DNA of 64,000 bases, from NCBI GenBank assembly GCA_023150805.1, contig JAKLKF010000027.1, positions 1-64,000 of the forward strand, read 5' to 3'. Below, one piece after another: positions 8,488-16,504 of the stretch. Below the pieces are notes generated by a model. It was given only the letters and a program-made list of their open reading frames with translations, had not been told where the DNA came from and made no database searches. Source of the DNA: Myxococcota bacterium (GTDB lineage: Bacteria > Myxococcota_A > UBA796 > UBA2385). The translations under genes and the position numbers were made by a program. How positions within the stretch are numbered: the stretch's first letter is position 1; every line of letters starts with the position of its first letter.

Positions 8488-9135
8488 ATGGAGTCGGATT
8501 CCATGCGGCGGGTCGCCGCCGCGCTGATCCTGTCCCACCGCGCCCTGGGCGTGGACGAGGACGCCCTGGTCCAGGTCCTCGGGCGCATGCGGCTGCGCAA
8601 GGAGGAGGGGGGGGCCACCCTGTACGAGGAGGGCGCGCGCTCGGAGACGGTGGACTTCCTGCTGCAGGGGCGGGTGCGGGTCGTCGCCGGCGGCGAGAGC
8701 CAGGAGCTGACCCGCCTGGAGGCCCCCGCGGTCGTGGGCCACCTGGGGGTGCTCACCGGCCTGCCGCGCAGCGCCACCGTGGTCACCGACGGGCCCGCGG
8801 TCATCGGCCGCCTGGAGTTCCGGGAGATCTGGAGCCTGGTGGGCGGGGAGGCAGCGGCCGGGCAGGCGCTCCGGCGGTTGCTGCTCGCCAGCCTGGCGCA
8901 GCTCGAGGGCCAGGCCAACGCCGCCCTGGGTGCGCTGCTGCCCGCGCCGCCGGAGGACAAGGACCGGCCCGCCGGGACGGTGGCGGCGCCGATCGGCGGC
9001 CCCCGGCCGACGCCGAGACCGCGGGATCCGCTCGCCGAGCTGGCTGCGCACTTCGACGCCGACCTGCTCGCCCAGGCCGATCGGGTCGAGGTCGTAGAGA
9101 CCGAGGCCACCCGGCGGGAGCGCTACCGCCGCTGA
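8488..9135 (+). CDS. Second cyclic nucleotide-binding domain protein
   Basis: A 215-residue protein with a CRP-type cNMP-binding fold at about residues 15-130. Landmarks are LYEEGARSETVDFLLQGRV, a VVGHLGVLTGLPRSATVV phosphate-cassette-like region, and a closing EFREIW. The cassette reads VGHLG rather than GELG, so nucleotide binding may be altered. The C-terminal 80 residues are Pro/Arg-rich with a charged tail and no DNA-binding domain. It follows the first cNMP-domain gene by 6 bp, so the pair is almost certainly co-transcribed. The last 13 bases overlap the 3' end of the convergent dehydrogenase gene. Partner and ligand are unknown. Confidence 0.72.
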   Translation: MESDSMRRVAAALILSHRALGVDEDALVQVLGRMRLRKEEGGATLYEEGARSETVDFLLQGRVRVVAGGESQELTRLEAPAVVGHLGVLTGLPRSATVVTDGPAVIGRLEFREIWSLVGGEAAAGQALRRLLLASLAQLEGQANAALGALLPAPPEDKDRPAGTVAAPIGGPRPTPRPRDPLAELAAHFDADLLAQADRVEVVETEATRRERYRR

Positions 9136-9986
9136 GGTCCTGCCGCGGCGCCCGGCCGCGTCACCCGCGCCACCACCGCCTCCCAGGCCGAGAAGGGCAG
9201 CAGCCAGCGGAAGAGCAGGCGCAGCGTCGCGCTGAAGCCCAGCGGGTGCCGCAGGCGGGGTGCTGGCGCCTCCACCAGGTCGGCGATCCGCGTGGCCACC
9301 TGGGCCGGATCCCCCAGGCGTTCGTGGACGCGCGCCTCCAGCTCCTCGCCCCGCCGCACCCAGGGCTGGTAGGGGCTGTCCGGCTCGTGCATCCGGCGGC
9401 AGACGGCGCGGTTGCGCTCCATGATGTCGGTGGCGTAGGGCCCCGGCTCGACCAGGGTCACGCGGACGCCGAAGGGGCGCAGCTCGTGGCGCAGGGCCTC
9501 GGTCATGCCCTCCAGCGCGTGCTTGCTGGCCGCGTACAGGCCGAGACCCGGCAGGGCGATGCGACCGGCGACGCTGCTGACGTTGCAGACCGCGCCCCGG
9601 CTGGCGCGCAGGTGGGGCAGGGCCAGCGTGGTCAGGGCCCAGACCGACACGACGTTGACCTCCAGCACGCGGCGCACCTCGTCCAGCTCGAGCTGCTCCT
9701 GGAAGCCGCCGAGCGCGATCCCGGCGTTGTTGACCAGCGCGTCCAGGCGCCCCTGCTCGGCCAGGATCCGCTCGATGGCGCGGCGCCGGTCGTCCGGCGA
9801 GGTGACGTCGAGCTGGACGGGGTGGACGGGCAGGCCCCCGGCCGCCTGCAGCAGCGGGCCCGCGGTGTCGAGGTCGCGCAGCCCGGCGTAGACCACGTGG
9901 CCGCGGCGGGCCAGCTCGACCGCGGCCAGCAGGCCGAAGCCCGACCGGCAGCCGGTCACCAGGACCACCCGCGCGGGGACCGGCAC
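9123..9986 (-). CDS. Short-chain dehydrogenase/reductase (SDR)
   Basis: A 287-residue classical SDR. The Rossmann dinucleotide loop TGCRSGFG is at 11-18, NNAG at 86-89, catalytic Ser near 137-138 and YxxxK at Y151/K155. The hydrophobic C-terminus after about residue 240 could be a membrane-facing extension, as in retinol-dehydrogenase-like SDRs. It oxidises or reduces an unknown alcohol/carbonyl using NAD(P)(H). The start is GTG at 9986, five bases after the stop of the upstream gene, with GGAG spanning that stop, so translation is probably coupled to the exonuclease-fold gene. The much longer open frame extending upstream to 12227 is a GC-bias artefact; homology begins at this GTG. Confidence 0.83.
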   Translation of the reverse strand: MPVPARVVLVTGCRSGFGLLAAVELARRGHVVYAGLRDLDTAGPLLQAAGGLPVHPVQLDVTSPDDRRRAIERILAEQGRLDALVNNAGIALGGFQEQLELDEVRRVLEVNVVSVWALTTLALPHLRASRGAVCNVSSVAGRIALPGLGLYAASKHALEGMTEALRHELRPFGVRVTLVEPGPYATDIMERNRAVCRRMHEPDSPYQPWVRRGEELEARVHERLGDPAQVATRIADLVEAPAPRLRHPLGFSATLRLLFRWLLPFSAWEAVVARVTRPGAAAGPQRR

Positions 9987-9991
9987 GAGGG

Positions 9992-11143
9992 CTACTCCAG
10001 GGCCTTCAACGCGCTGTCGGCGGCCCTTTCGGCCCGCAGCAGCAGCTCCTGGGCCGAGGTGGGGGTCGCCTCGGCGGGCGCAGGGGGCGGCGCCTCGATC
10101 ACCAGCCGGGCCATGACCGGCAGGTGGTCGGAGATGTCGTGGTGCTGGGCGAGCACCCGCGCCTCCTCCACCCGCAGCGGGCCGCCGTAGAAGAAGTAGT
10201 CGATCTTGCGGTCGGGCGCGGTGGTGCCGAAGGGCAGGTAGGTGCGGTTCGCCGGGTCGAGCTGGTCGCCCAGCGCCTCCTTCTGCGCAGGCAGCAGCGC
10301 CTCGATCGGGTTGTCCTGGTCGGCGTACAGGTCGCGCTCCACCTGGAGCTGGTCCTTGTCGAAGCCCGGCGGCAGCAGGTTGAAGTCGCCGACCAGGATC
10401 CAGGGCTGGCCCGGGGGCCGCTCGGCGATCCACTGCTGGAGCAGGGCCACCTGCTTCTGCATGGTCCCGTCGCCGAAGCTGAAGGCCGACAGGTGGGTGT
10501 TGGCGATGGCCAGGGGATGGTCCCAGCCCTGCACCGGCACCTCGCTGACCAGGACCGCACGCTTGAGGTTGAAGATCCGGCGGTAGCGCGGCTCGGCCAG
10601 CAGGGGCAGGGCCAGCCGGCTGGCGTGCAGCATCGGGCCCCGCGCCAGGTTGGCCAGCTCCATGTCGACCCGGCCCAGGAACTGGTGGTTCGGCGTCGGG
10701 ACGAAGGGGCTCTTGTGGTAGGGCGTCGCCGCCGTGCAGGTGGCGCCGGCCGCCTCGACGAAGGCGGGGAGCTGGTCGATGCGCCCGGTGCGGGTGCTGT
10801 CGCGGTCGACCTCCTGCAGCAGGGCCAGATCGGGGTCGACCTCGCGGATCACGCGCTGGATCGCGGCCACGGTCCAGGCCACGTCCTCGGGGGGGACGTG
10901 CACCGCCTGGCCCCCGTCGTAGAAGAAGCGGTGCTTGCGGCTGGCCCCGTACTGGAGGTTCCAGCTCAGGACCGTGAAGGGCTGCCCGGAGACCAGGCCG
11001 TCGGCCCGTCCCTGGCAGTCCACCTCGACCGTCTCGACCGGGGCCGGGTCGTGCTCGGTGGCGAGGAAGAAGCCCACCGTGCCGCCCAGGGCGACGAGCA
11101 GGAGGAGGACCAGGGCCAGCAGGAGCTTCAGGGCGGTCTTCAT
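9992..11143 (-). CDS. Membrane-anchored endonuclease/exonuclease/phosphatase-fold protein
   Basis: A 383-residue protein with an N-terminal transmembrane or uncleaved signal segment (about 4-26), then the endonuclease/exonuclease/phosphatase fold. Motifs in order: LSWNLQYG (Asn62), LLQEVD (metal-binding Glu111), ANTHLSAF (His), VGDFNLLP (Asp/Asn), KIDYFF and ISDHLPV (terminal Asp-His). All expected catalytic groups are present. Members cleave phosphodiesters in nucleic acids, sphingomyelin or inositol phosphates, and the sequence does not tell which. Export or anchoring makes a lipid or extracellular nucleic acid substrate plausible. It is followed after 5 bp by the SDR gene. Confidence 0.8.
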   Translation of the reverse strand: MKTALKLLLALVLLLLVALGGTVGFFLATEHDPAPVETVEVDCQGRADGLVSGQPFTVLSWNLQYGASRKHRFFYDGGQAVHVPPEDVAWTVAAIQRVIREVDPDLALLQEVDRDSTRTGRIDQLPAFVEAAGATCTAATPYHKSPFVPTPNHQFLGRVDMELANLARGPMLHASRLALPLLAEPRYRRIFNLKRAVLVSEVPVQGWDHPLAIANTHLSAFSFGDGTMQKQVALLQQWIAERPPGQPWILVGDFNLLPPGFDKDQLQVERDLYADQDNPIEALLPAQKEALGDQLDPANRTYLPFGTTAPDRKIDYFFYGGPLRVEEARVLAQHHDISDHLPVMARLVIEAPPPAPAEATPTSAQELLLRAERAADSALKALE

Positions 11144-11194
11144 GGGCGCGGATGGTAGCCCAGGGCGGCCACCCCCGGCGGGCGGGTCGATCGG

Positions 11195-11926
11195 TCAGCG
11201 CAGGCGCGCGTCCATGGCCTCGACCTCGTAGCCATCCTCGGGCTCCTCGGGGTCGACCGGCTCGCCCTCCTCGTCGATGGGCTGCTCGGGGGTGACGGCG
11301 CTGACGTCGTAGTCGCCGGTGCGGCTGGCCGTGTAGTCGGTCTCCAGGCGGATCGCGACCCCGACCCCGTCGCCCAGGTCGCAGCCGCCGGCCCACTCGT
11401 AGGTGATGACGCCCTCCTCGATGGCGCCGCCGTCCGGGGAGAAGCGGCCGGTGACCGTGCCGACGCCGATGGCGGCGCACAGCTCGTTGGCGCCCACCTG
11501 CAGGCCCGAGAGCATCGCGAAGCTGCGGTCGTCCTGCATGGTGCCGCCCATGCGCTGGCCGGGCACGCCGCGCTCCAGGTCCAGGTTCACGAAGTTCAGG
11601 AGCTTGTAGTCGGGGCCCCAGGGCTGGTCGACGGCCGCCTCCCGCCAGTAGGACTCGCTGGGACAGAGGGTGCCCTCTTCGCCGCAGAGCGCCGAGACCT
11701 GGAAGATCTCGCCGTTGTACTCGACCTGGGCCTCCTGCCCCGGCGTGACCTCGGCCACCAGCTCGTCGTTGATGTAGATGCGCATGTTGTCGGCGTAGGA
11801 CACCGCGAAGTTGCCCATCACCTCGATGGGCTCGGCCAGCTCGCAGGCCGACAGGCCCAGCACGGCCGGCAGGGCCAGGCGGGCCAGGGGGGAGCGGGCG
11901 GGGCGGGTCGTCAGGGTCGGGTTCAT
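11195..11926 (-). CDS. Hypothetical lipoprotein
   Basis: A 243-residue predicted lipoprotein with a signal peptide ending in lipobox LSAC (Cys28). The mature part is acidic and contains four further cysteines in two groups, suggesting disulfides. It ends in a Glu/Pro/Asp-rich segment before a basic tip. A possible PEGA-like strand (IYINDELVAEVTPGQEAQVEYNG) lies soon after the lipid anchor; this is a weak resemblance. The start is well supported by AGGAGG upstream of ATG 11926. No function is recognised. It lies 52 bp downstream of the exonuclease-fold gene start on the same strand and may be its own unit. Confidence 0.65.
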   Translation of the reverse strand: MNPTLTTRPARSPLARLALPAVLGLSACELAEPIEVMGNFAVSYADNMRIYINDELVAEVTPGQEAQVEYNGEIFQVSALCGEEGTLCPSESYWREAAVDQPWGPDYKLLNFVNLDLERGVPGQRMGGTMQDDRSFAMLSGLQVGANELCAAIGVGTVTGRFSPDGGAIEEGVITYEWAGGCDLGDGVGVAIRLETDYTASRTGDYDVSAVTPEQPIDEEGEPVDPEEPEDGYEVEAMDARLR

Positions 11927-11982
11927 GGGGTTCCTCCTGCCCTGTTGGCAGGCTGGCCCGGTCCGCGCTTCGTGCGCCGCCC

Positions 11983-12414
11983 TCAGCCCGGCACGGGCAG
12001 CCCCAGCGCCTCCAGCACCGCCTGGAGCATGTGCTCGGCCGAGGCCGGCTTGCACAGCCGCCCCTGGCAACGCCCCCCGCAGGCATCCAGCAGGGCCTGC
12101 TCGCCGCTGGCCGTGTGCAGCAGCACCCGGGGCGGGTCGCGCAGCCGGTCCAGCTCGTCGAGCAGCCACAGGCCACCCAGGTGGTCCAGGTGCGCCTCGA
12201 AGCGCCGCGCCCGTGGGCCCAGGACATGGGTGGGGTGCTCGCCCAGCGGCATGAACAGATCCATGATCACCAGGTCGACCGGCCCGGACTGCACCTGCTC
12301 CAGCGCCTGCTGCACGCTTGCGGCGAAGCAGACCTCGGCGTCGAGCACGGTGCGCAGCAGGCCGGTCACCACCTGGGCGTGGGCCGCCTCGTCGTCGACG
12401 AAGAGCAGCCGCAC
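11983..12414 (-). CDS. Single-domain response regulator (receiver)
   Basis: A 143-residue stand-alone receiver domain. The acidic pair is D7/D8, the phospho-acceptor is D52 (IMDLFMP), the switch residue is T101 and the conserved Lys is K122 (LCKPAS). About 20 extra residues lie between D52 and T101 compared with CheY. There is no output domain, so it would act by protein contact, like CheY or SpdR-type receivers. No histidine kinase is nearby. The start is GTG at 12414, one base after the TAG of the FG-GAP lipoprotein gene, which indicates translational coupling to it. Confidence 0.8.
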   Translation of the reverse strand: MRLLFVDDEAAHAQVVTGLLRTVLDAEVCFAASVQQALEQVQSGPVDLVIMDLFMPLGEHPTHVLGPRARRFEAHLDHLGGLWLLDELDRLRDPPRVLLHTASGEQALLDACGGRCQGRLCKPASAEHMLQAVLEALGLPVPG

Positions 12415-12415
12415 C

Positions 12416-14314
12416 CTACTCGTCCGCCGCGGGCGCCCAGCCCTCCCAGGTGGCGGCGCCGCCCTGCGCCAGCGTCACCTGGTAGTTCGCGGGCATGTCT
12501 GTCCAGTTGTCCACCGCGCCGCCCGGCCAGGTGACGGTCACCTCCTCGGCCGCGCAGGCCGCGTCCAGCCCGACGTGCAGCACCGTGTCGTGCTGCATCC
12601 CGAAGTGGCCGTAGCCGCCTCCCACCTCGTAGGTCTGGGTCAGCCCGCCGGCCGTCACCTGGACGGTCGCGCCGATGCCCGCGCGGTTGCTGCCCTCGCC
12701 CTGCAGCTTCACCCGCAGCGTGTTGCCCGGGCCCAGCCGGTTCTCGTAGAGGTGCACCTCGTGGCTCTCCCAGGGCGTGCCGCTGCGCGCGGTCGAGCTG
12801 CCCGTCACCAGGTCCAGGTCGCCGTCGCGGTCGAAGTCGGCGATGGCGATGCCCGCCGGCCAGGGGTGGTCCAGGCCCCAGGCCTCCGCGACGTCCTCGA
12901 ACACACCGGCGGCGACCTGGCGCCAGACGAACATCCGCGTGTCGGGGTAGTCGCTGCTGGCCAGCACGATGTCCTTCCAGCCGTCCGCGTCCAGGTCGGC
13001 GAAGGCGACGTACAGGTCGCCGGCGTTCCAGTCGGCCGTCTCCCACTCCCGCTCCATCCCGGCCGCGGCCAGCCCCGGCCGGGTGAACACACCTGTGCCG
13101 TCGTTGAGCAGCAGCTCGCTGGGGTCGCTGCTCAGGCCGATGTGCCAGTGGACGATCTCGGCGCTGATGAGATCGTTGTCCCCGTCGTTGTCCACGTCGC
13201 CGCAGGCGGTGGTGAAGGAGTTGCCGGCCAGGCGGGTCCACTGGTCGTCGAAGCCGGGGGTCCAGTAGGTCTGGAAGGTCTCGCAGCCGCTGAGCATGGG
13301 GCTGCCGGGGTCGGGGTCGCAGGGACCGTTGTAGGCGCACCAGCAGGCGTAGTACTGGTTGTCGGAGTAGTCCAGGTTGTCATCCGACGAGAAGCCGCTC
13401 TGGAGCGAGGTGTCGACGAAGCTGCCGTCGCCCTGGTTCATCCACTGCTGGTTGGGCGAGCGCCCGTAGTTGCTGGCCAGCAGGTCCGGCAGCGCGTCTC
13501 CGTCCAGGTCGCAGGTGGTCGCTCCATACGCGGGGCGCCGTGCGATGCCGTCCACCCAGTCGCTGGTCTCGCTCCCGCGCTCCATCTCCAGGCCGGCGTC
13601 CTCGGTGACCTCGTCGAAGGTCCCGTCTCCCCGGCCCAGGTACAGCCGGTCCTGCTCACCGTACAGGTAGCCGTACTGCTCGTACCAGCCCGTCACCCAC
13701 AGGTCGAGGTCGCCGTCGGCGTCGACGTCCGCGAAGGAGGCGCCGGAGGTGGCGAAGCCGTCGTCGACGGTCGTGTCGCTCTGCTCGGCCAGGGTGAAGC
13801 GGCCGCTGCCGTCGTTGAGCAGGATCTCGGTGCGGTCGCCGGGGTCGGCGCCCTCGTTGTTCCGGTCGTGGTAGGCGCCGGCGAAGGCGTCCAGATCACC
13901 GTCGTTGTCGACGTCTCCGAAGACATGGATCTGGCTGGCGCGCCCCCCGTCGCCCTCGCGCGGCGTGAACAGACCGCTCTCCTCGGTCTGGTCCTGGAAG
14001 GTGCGGCCCCCGGCGCCGTCGTCGACGTTCATGAGCACCCAGTGGTAGCGCACACCCTCCTCGAAGTCGTCGCGGGCGAAGGGCGCGCCCTCGTTGACGA
14101 CCAGGTCGGGGTAGCCGTCCCCGTCGAGGTCGGCCGCCGACATCTTGACCCCGCGCACGTCGGCCAGGCCCCAGTCGTCGGTCTGCTTCTCGAAGGCCTT
14201 GCCGAGGGTCCAGGCGCTGCTGTCGTGGCAGTCCTGGGGGGGCCGCGCGTCGGGGGCCGGGTCGTCCTTGCAGGAGGCGAGCAGGAGGACGAGGCTGGAC
14301 AGGGCGGCGAGCAT
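12416..14314 (-). CDS. FG-GAP/VCBS-repeat lipoprotein with ASPIC/UnbV domain
   Basis: A 632-residue predicted lipoprotein (lipobox LASC close to the N-terminus). It carries at least seven FG-GAP/VCBS calcium-binding blades, each with a D-x-D-x-D-G-x-x-D core, for example DLDGDGYPDL, DVDNDGDLDA, DVDADGDLDL, DVDNDGDNDL and DFDRDGDLDL. These would build an integrin-like beta-propeller. The C-terminal 100 residues match the ASPIC/UnbV domain (GIGATVQV, GGGYGHFGMQHD, VTWPGG). Such proteins (CRTAC1-like) are surface or periplasmic, with mostly unknown ligands. The gene is flanked on the same strand by a multiheme cytochrome (50 bp upstream) and a receiver domain (1 bp downstream), so the three probably form one operon. 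Confidence 0.82.
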   Translation of the reverse strand: MLAALSSLVLLLASCKDDPAPDARPPQDCHDSSAWTLGKAFEKQTDDWGLADVRGVKMSAADLDGDGYPDLVVNEGAPFARDDFEEGVRYHWVLMNVDDGAGGRTFQDQTEESGLFTPREGDGGRASQIHVFGDVDNDGDLDAFAGAYHDRNNEGADPGDRTEILLNDGSGRFTLAEQSDTTVDDGFATSGASFADVDADGDLDLWVTGWYEQYGYLYGEQDRLYLGRGDGTFDEVTEDAGLEMERGSETSDWVDGIARRPAYGATTCDLDGDALPDLLASNYGRSPNQQWMNQGDGSFVDTSLQSGFSSDDNLDYSDNQYYACWCAYNGPCDPDPGSPMLSGCETFQTYWTPGFDDQWTRLAGNSFTTACGDVDNDGDNDLISAEIVHWHIGLSSDPSELLLNDGTGVFTRPGLAAAGMEREWETADWNAGDLYVAFADLDADGWKDIVLASSDYPDTRMFVWRQVAAGVFEDVAEAWGLDHPWPAGIAIADFDRDGDLDLVTGSSTARSGTPWESHEVHLYENRLGPGNTLRVKLQGEGSNRAGIGATVQVTAGGLTQTYEVGGGYGHFGMQHDTVLHVGLDAACAAEEVTVTWPGGAVDNWTDMPANYQVTLAQGGAATWEGWAPAADE

Positions 14315-14364
14315 GGCGGACTCCGACGAGGAGGGGCCATGGTAGCGCGAGGAGGAGGCAGCGG

Positions 14365-15987
14365 TCAGTCGGCGTAGGGCAGGGCGCGCAGGCGGGTGTC
14401 CAGGTCCCAGGAGGGGTCCTGCTGCGGGTCGTGACAGGAGGTGCAGATGCCCTCCAGCACGCAGACCGGGCAGGTGTCGCCGAGCCGCACGATGGTCTCG
14501 GCGCGCGGGTCGGCCAGGTGCGCCCCGCCGGGGCCGTGGCAGGCCTCGCAGCCCACCCCCTCGTCGGTGCGGAGCTGGTCCAGGCGCGTCGGCTCGGACG
14601 ACAGCCCGCCGTAGGCCGCCGCGGTGGCGTGGCACCGCGCGCACTCGACCCGGCCGGCGTCCGCGCCCAGGGTCTTCATGGCGGCGGCGTGGGGATCCCG
14701 GGCCCAGGCCTTGTGCTCGGCCTTGTGGCACTGCTTGCAGGCGGCGGCCCCGACCGTGGGCCCCTCGGGCAGGGCCAGCATCGGCCGGGCGGCGGTGCCG
14801 TCGGCCAGCGCGTCCAGCCGGGCGCGCAGGGTCTCGTCGTCCATGCCCACGGCGGCGTAGTGGTCGATGAAGGGCATCGCCTTCTCCACCGTGAAGGCGA
14901 TGCTGTGCTCTTCATCGTGGCAGCCGGCGCAGGAGGCGGTGGCCTCGCCGCCTCCGGCGGTGGCCTCGCCCCCGTCGGCGGTCGCGGCCGGGTCCCCGTC
15001 GTGGGGGCCGGCGGGCCCGTGGCAGGCCTCGCAGCCCACGTCGGTGTGCGGCGAGCTGTGGTCGCCCACCTCGAAGCCGCCCAGGGCCGGGTCTCGCGCC
15101 TGGAGCGTGCCGAAGCCGCCGCTGCCCATGCCGGCGACGTGGCAGCCCACGCACTGCAGGTCCTCGGCCTGGTCGCGGGCGTACAGGGTCATGTAGGCGC
15201 CGGCGTGGTGGGTGATGGCCCAGCTCGTCGCCTCGTCGCCGTGGCAGGTCGCGCAGGCGCGCACGCCCTGGTAGCCGCGGAAGTCGCGGAAGGGGTCGGG
15301 CGGCAGGGGCTGGCCGTCGGCGCCGAGCCGGTGGCCCAGCGCGTTGCGCCGCATCGCGATGACCGGCGCCGTGCCGCGGGCGTAGGGCAGGAAGGCCTCG
15401 GTGACGGTGAGCACGGTGCTGCCGGGAGCGGTGGCCTCGCCGCTGGTCGCGACGGTCCCCGGCGGCGCGGGCTGCACCAGGTACAGGCTGGGCGTGCTGC
15501 GTGCGCCGGTCGCGCGGGCGAAGGCGCGGTCGGTGTCGACGAGGAGCGGGAAGGAGATCTGGAAGGTGGCGCGGAACTCCTCGAGGGCCTCGGGCGTGGT
15601 CTGCCCGGTCGCCACGCCCAGGAAGGCCAGGTCGGGCTGGAGGGCAGCCAGCGCGTTCAGCTCGGGCATGGCGTGGCGGCAGTGCGGGCAGGTCGGCCCG
15701 AAGTACAGGATGGCGGTCGGCCCCTGGACCCGGGCGGCGACGGCGTCGGGGAAGGCGACCTGGACGGGCTCGATCGGGGAGAGGGCGGGGCCGGTGTTGC
15801 CGGCGACCACCCCCGGCGACCAGCTCCACCGTTCCTGCGCCGAGGGCGTGGCCGGCGCCGAGGCCGGCGGGCCCGGGTCCTGGGCCTGGCCCGGGAGCGG
15901 GCGCCCGGCGAGGAGCGAGACCAGGGCGAGCAGCGCCGCGGAGAGGAGCGCCGCCAGCGGGAGCGAGAGGTGCTTGGGGGCAGGCAT
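14365..15987 (-). CDS. Thioredoxin-fold/octaheme c-type cytochrome fusion
   Basis: A 540-residue exported protein. A signal or anchor helix (about 7-28) precedes a thioredoxin-like domain (about 75-200) with a CPHC active site at 100-103 and a TP cis-proline motif near 165. The C-terminal half has eight CxxCH heme sites: CATCH (245-249), CVGCH, CEACH, CAGCH, CKQCH, CARCH, CEACH and CTSCH, with many extra His for axial ligation. GCEACHGP-type sites are typical of cytochrome c554-like multiheme proteins. A further CPVC lies before the last heme. The combination suggests periplasmic electron transfer linked to thiol-disulfide or peroxide chemistry. The start is ATG 15987; no strong Shine-Dalgarno is visible. 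Head of the likely operon with the FG-GAP lipoprotein and the receiver. Confidence 0.82.
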   Translation of the reverse strand: MPAPKHLSLPLAALLSAALLALVSLLAGRPLPGQAQDPGPPASAPATPSAQERWSWSPGVVAGNTGPALSPIEPVQVAFPDAVAARVQGPTAILYFGPTCPHCRHAMPELNALAALQPDLAFLGVATGQTTPEALEEFRATFQISFPLLVDTDRAFARATGARSTPSLYLVQPAPPGTVATSGEATAPGSTVLTVTEAFLPYARGTAPVIAMRRNALGHRLGADGQPLPPDPFRDFRGYQGVRACATCHGDEATSWAITHHAGAYMTLYARDQAEDLQCVGCHVAGMGSGGFGTLQARDPALGGFEVGDHSSPHTDVGCEACHGPAGPHDGDPAATADGGEATAGGGEATASCAGCHDEEHSIAFTVEKAMPFIDHYAAVGMDDETLRARLDALADGTAARPMLALPEGPTVGAAACKQCHKAEHKAWARDPHAAAMKTLGADAGRVECARCHATAAAYGGLSSEPTRLDQLRTDEGVGCEACHGPGGAHLADPRAETIVRLGDTCPVCVLEGICTSCHDPQQDPSWDLDTRLRALPYAD

Positions 15988-16048
15988 GGCCGGGCGCCTA
16001 TCCCCTCGTCGGGGGCGCGGACGTGGCATCATCCGGGCCGGAGGTGCG

Positions 16049-16504
16049 ATGCGGCGAGAGCTGGACTGGGACGAGCGCGGCGCCCTGTGCCGCACGGCCC
16101 TCGACTTCCTGCGCTTCCTGGTCGGGCGCTGGGAGGGCCAGGGCCACAGCCACGGGCAGGCCGTGCGCGCCCGGCTGGAGGGGCGGCTGCGCTGCGGCGA
16201 CACGATCCTCCAGCTCGAGGAGAGCCTGTGGGACGCCGACGGCGCCCTGGTGCACGAGGACATCGCGCTGATCCGCCTGGACCCCGACGCCGAGCTGGTG
16301 CGTGTCACCCACATGATGGCGCACGCCTGGGTCAGCGAGCAGCTCGTGCGGCCCTTCGACGGCGGCCCGGGCTGTTTCTGGTACGCCGGGCCCTTCAGCC
16401 CGCGCGCCGAGCTGCGGCCGGACGGCCCCGACGCGCTGGACGTGGTGGTGCGCGTGCCCGAGCAGCCCGAGCCCGACACGGCCCTGCGGTACCGGCGTGC
16501 CTGA
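16049..16504 (+). CDS. Small beta-barrel protein, nitrobindin/DUF1579-like
   Basis: A 151-residue soluble protein without signal peptide. The opening LVGRWEGQGHSHG resembles the GxWxGxG entry of nitrobindin/THAP4 and DUF1579-type lipocalin-like barrels. Alternating strands follow, including LEGRLRCGDTILQLEESLWDAD and a W-Y-A-G-P-F turn. Nitrobindins bind heme through a distal-end His; I cannot assign a heme ligand here. A GGAGG Shine-Dalgarno precedes ATG 16049. The 3' end overlaps the following methyltransferase gene by 8 bases, indicating an operon. The family call is tentative. Confidence 0.6.
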   Translation: MRRELDWDERGALCRTALDFLRFLVGRWEGQGHSHGQAVRARLEGRLRCGDTILQLEESLWDADGALVHEDIALIRLDPDAELVRVTHMMAHAWVSEQLVRPFDGGPGCFWYAGPFSPRAELRPDGPDALDVVVRVPEQPEPDTALRYRRA

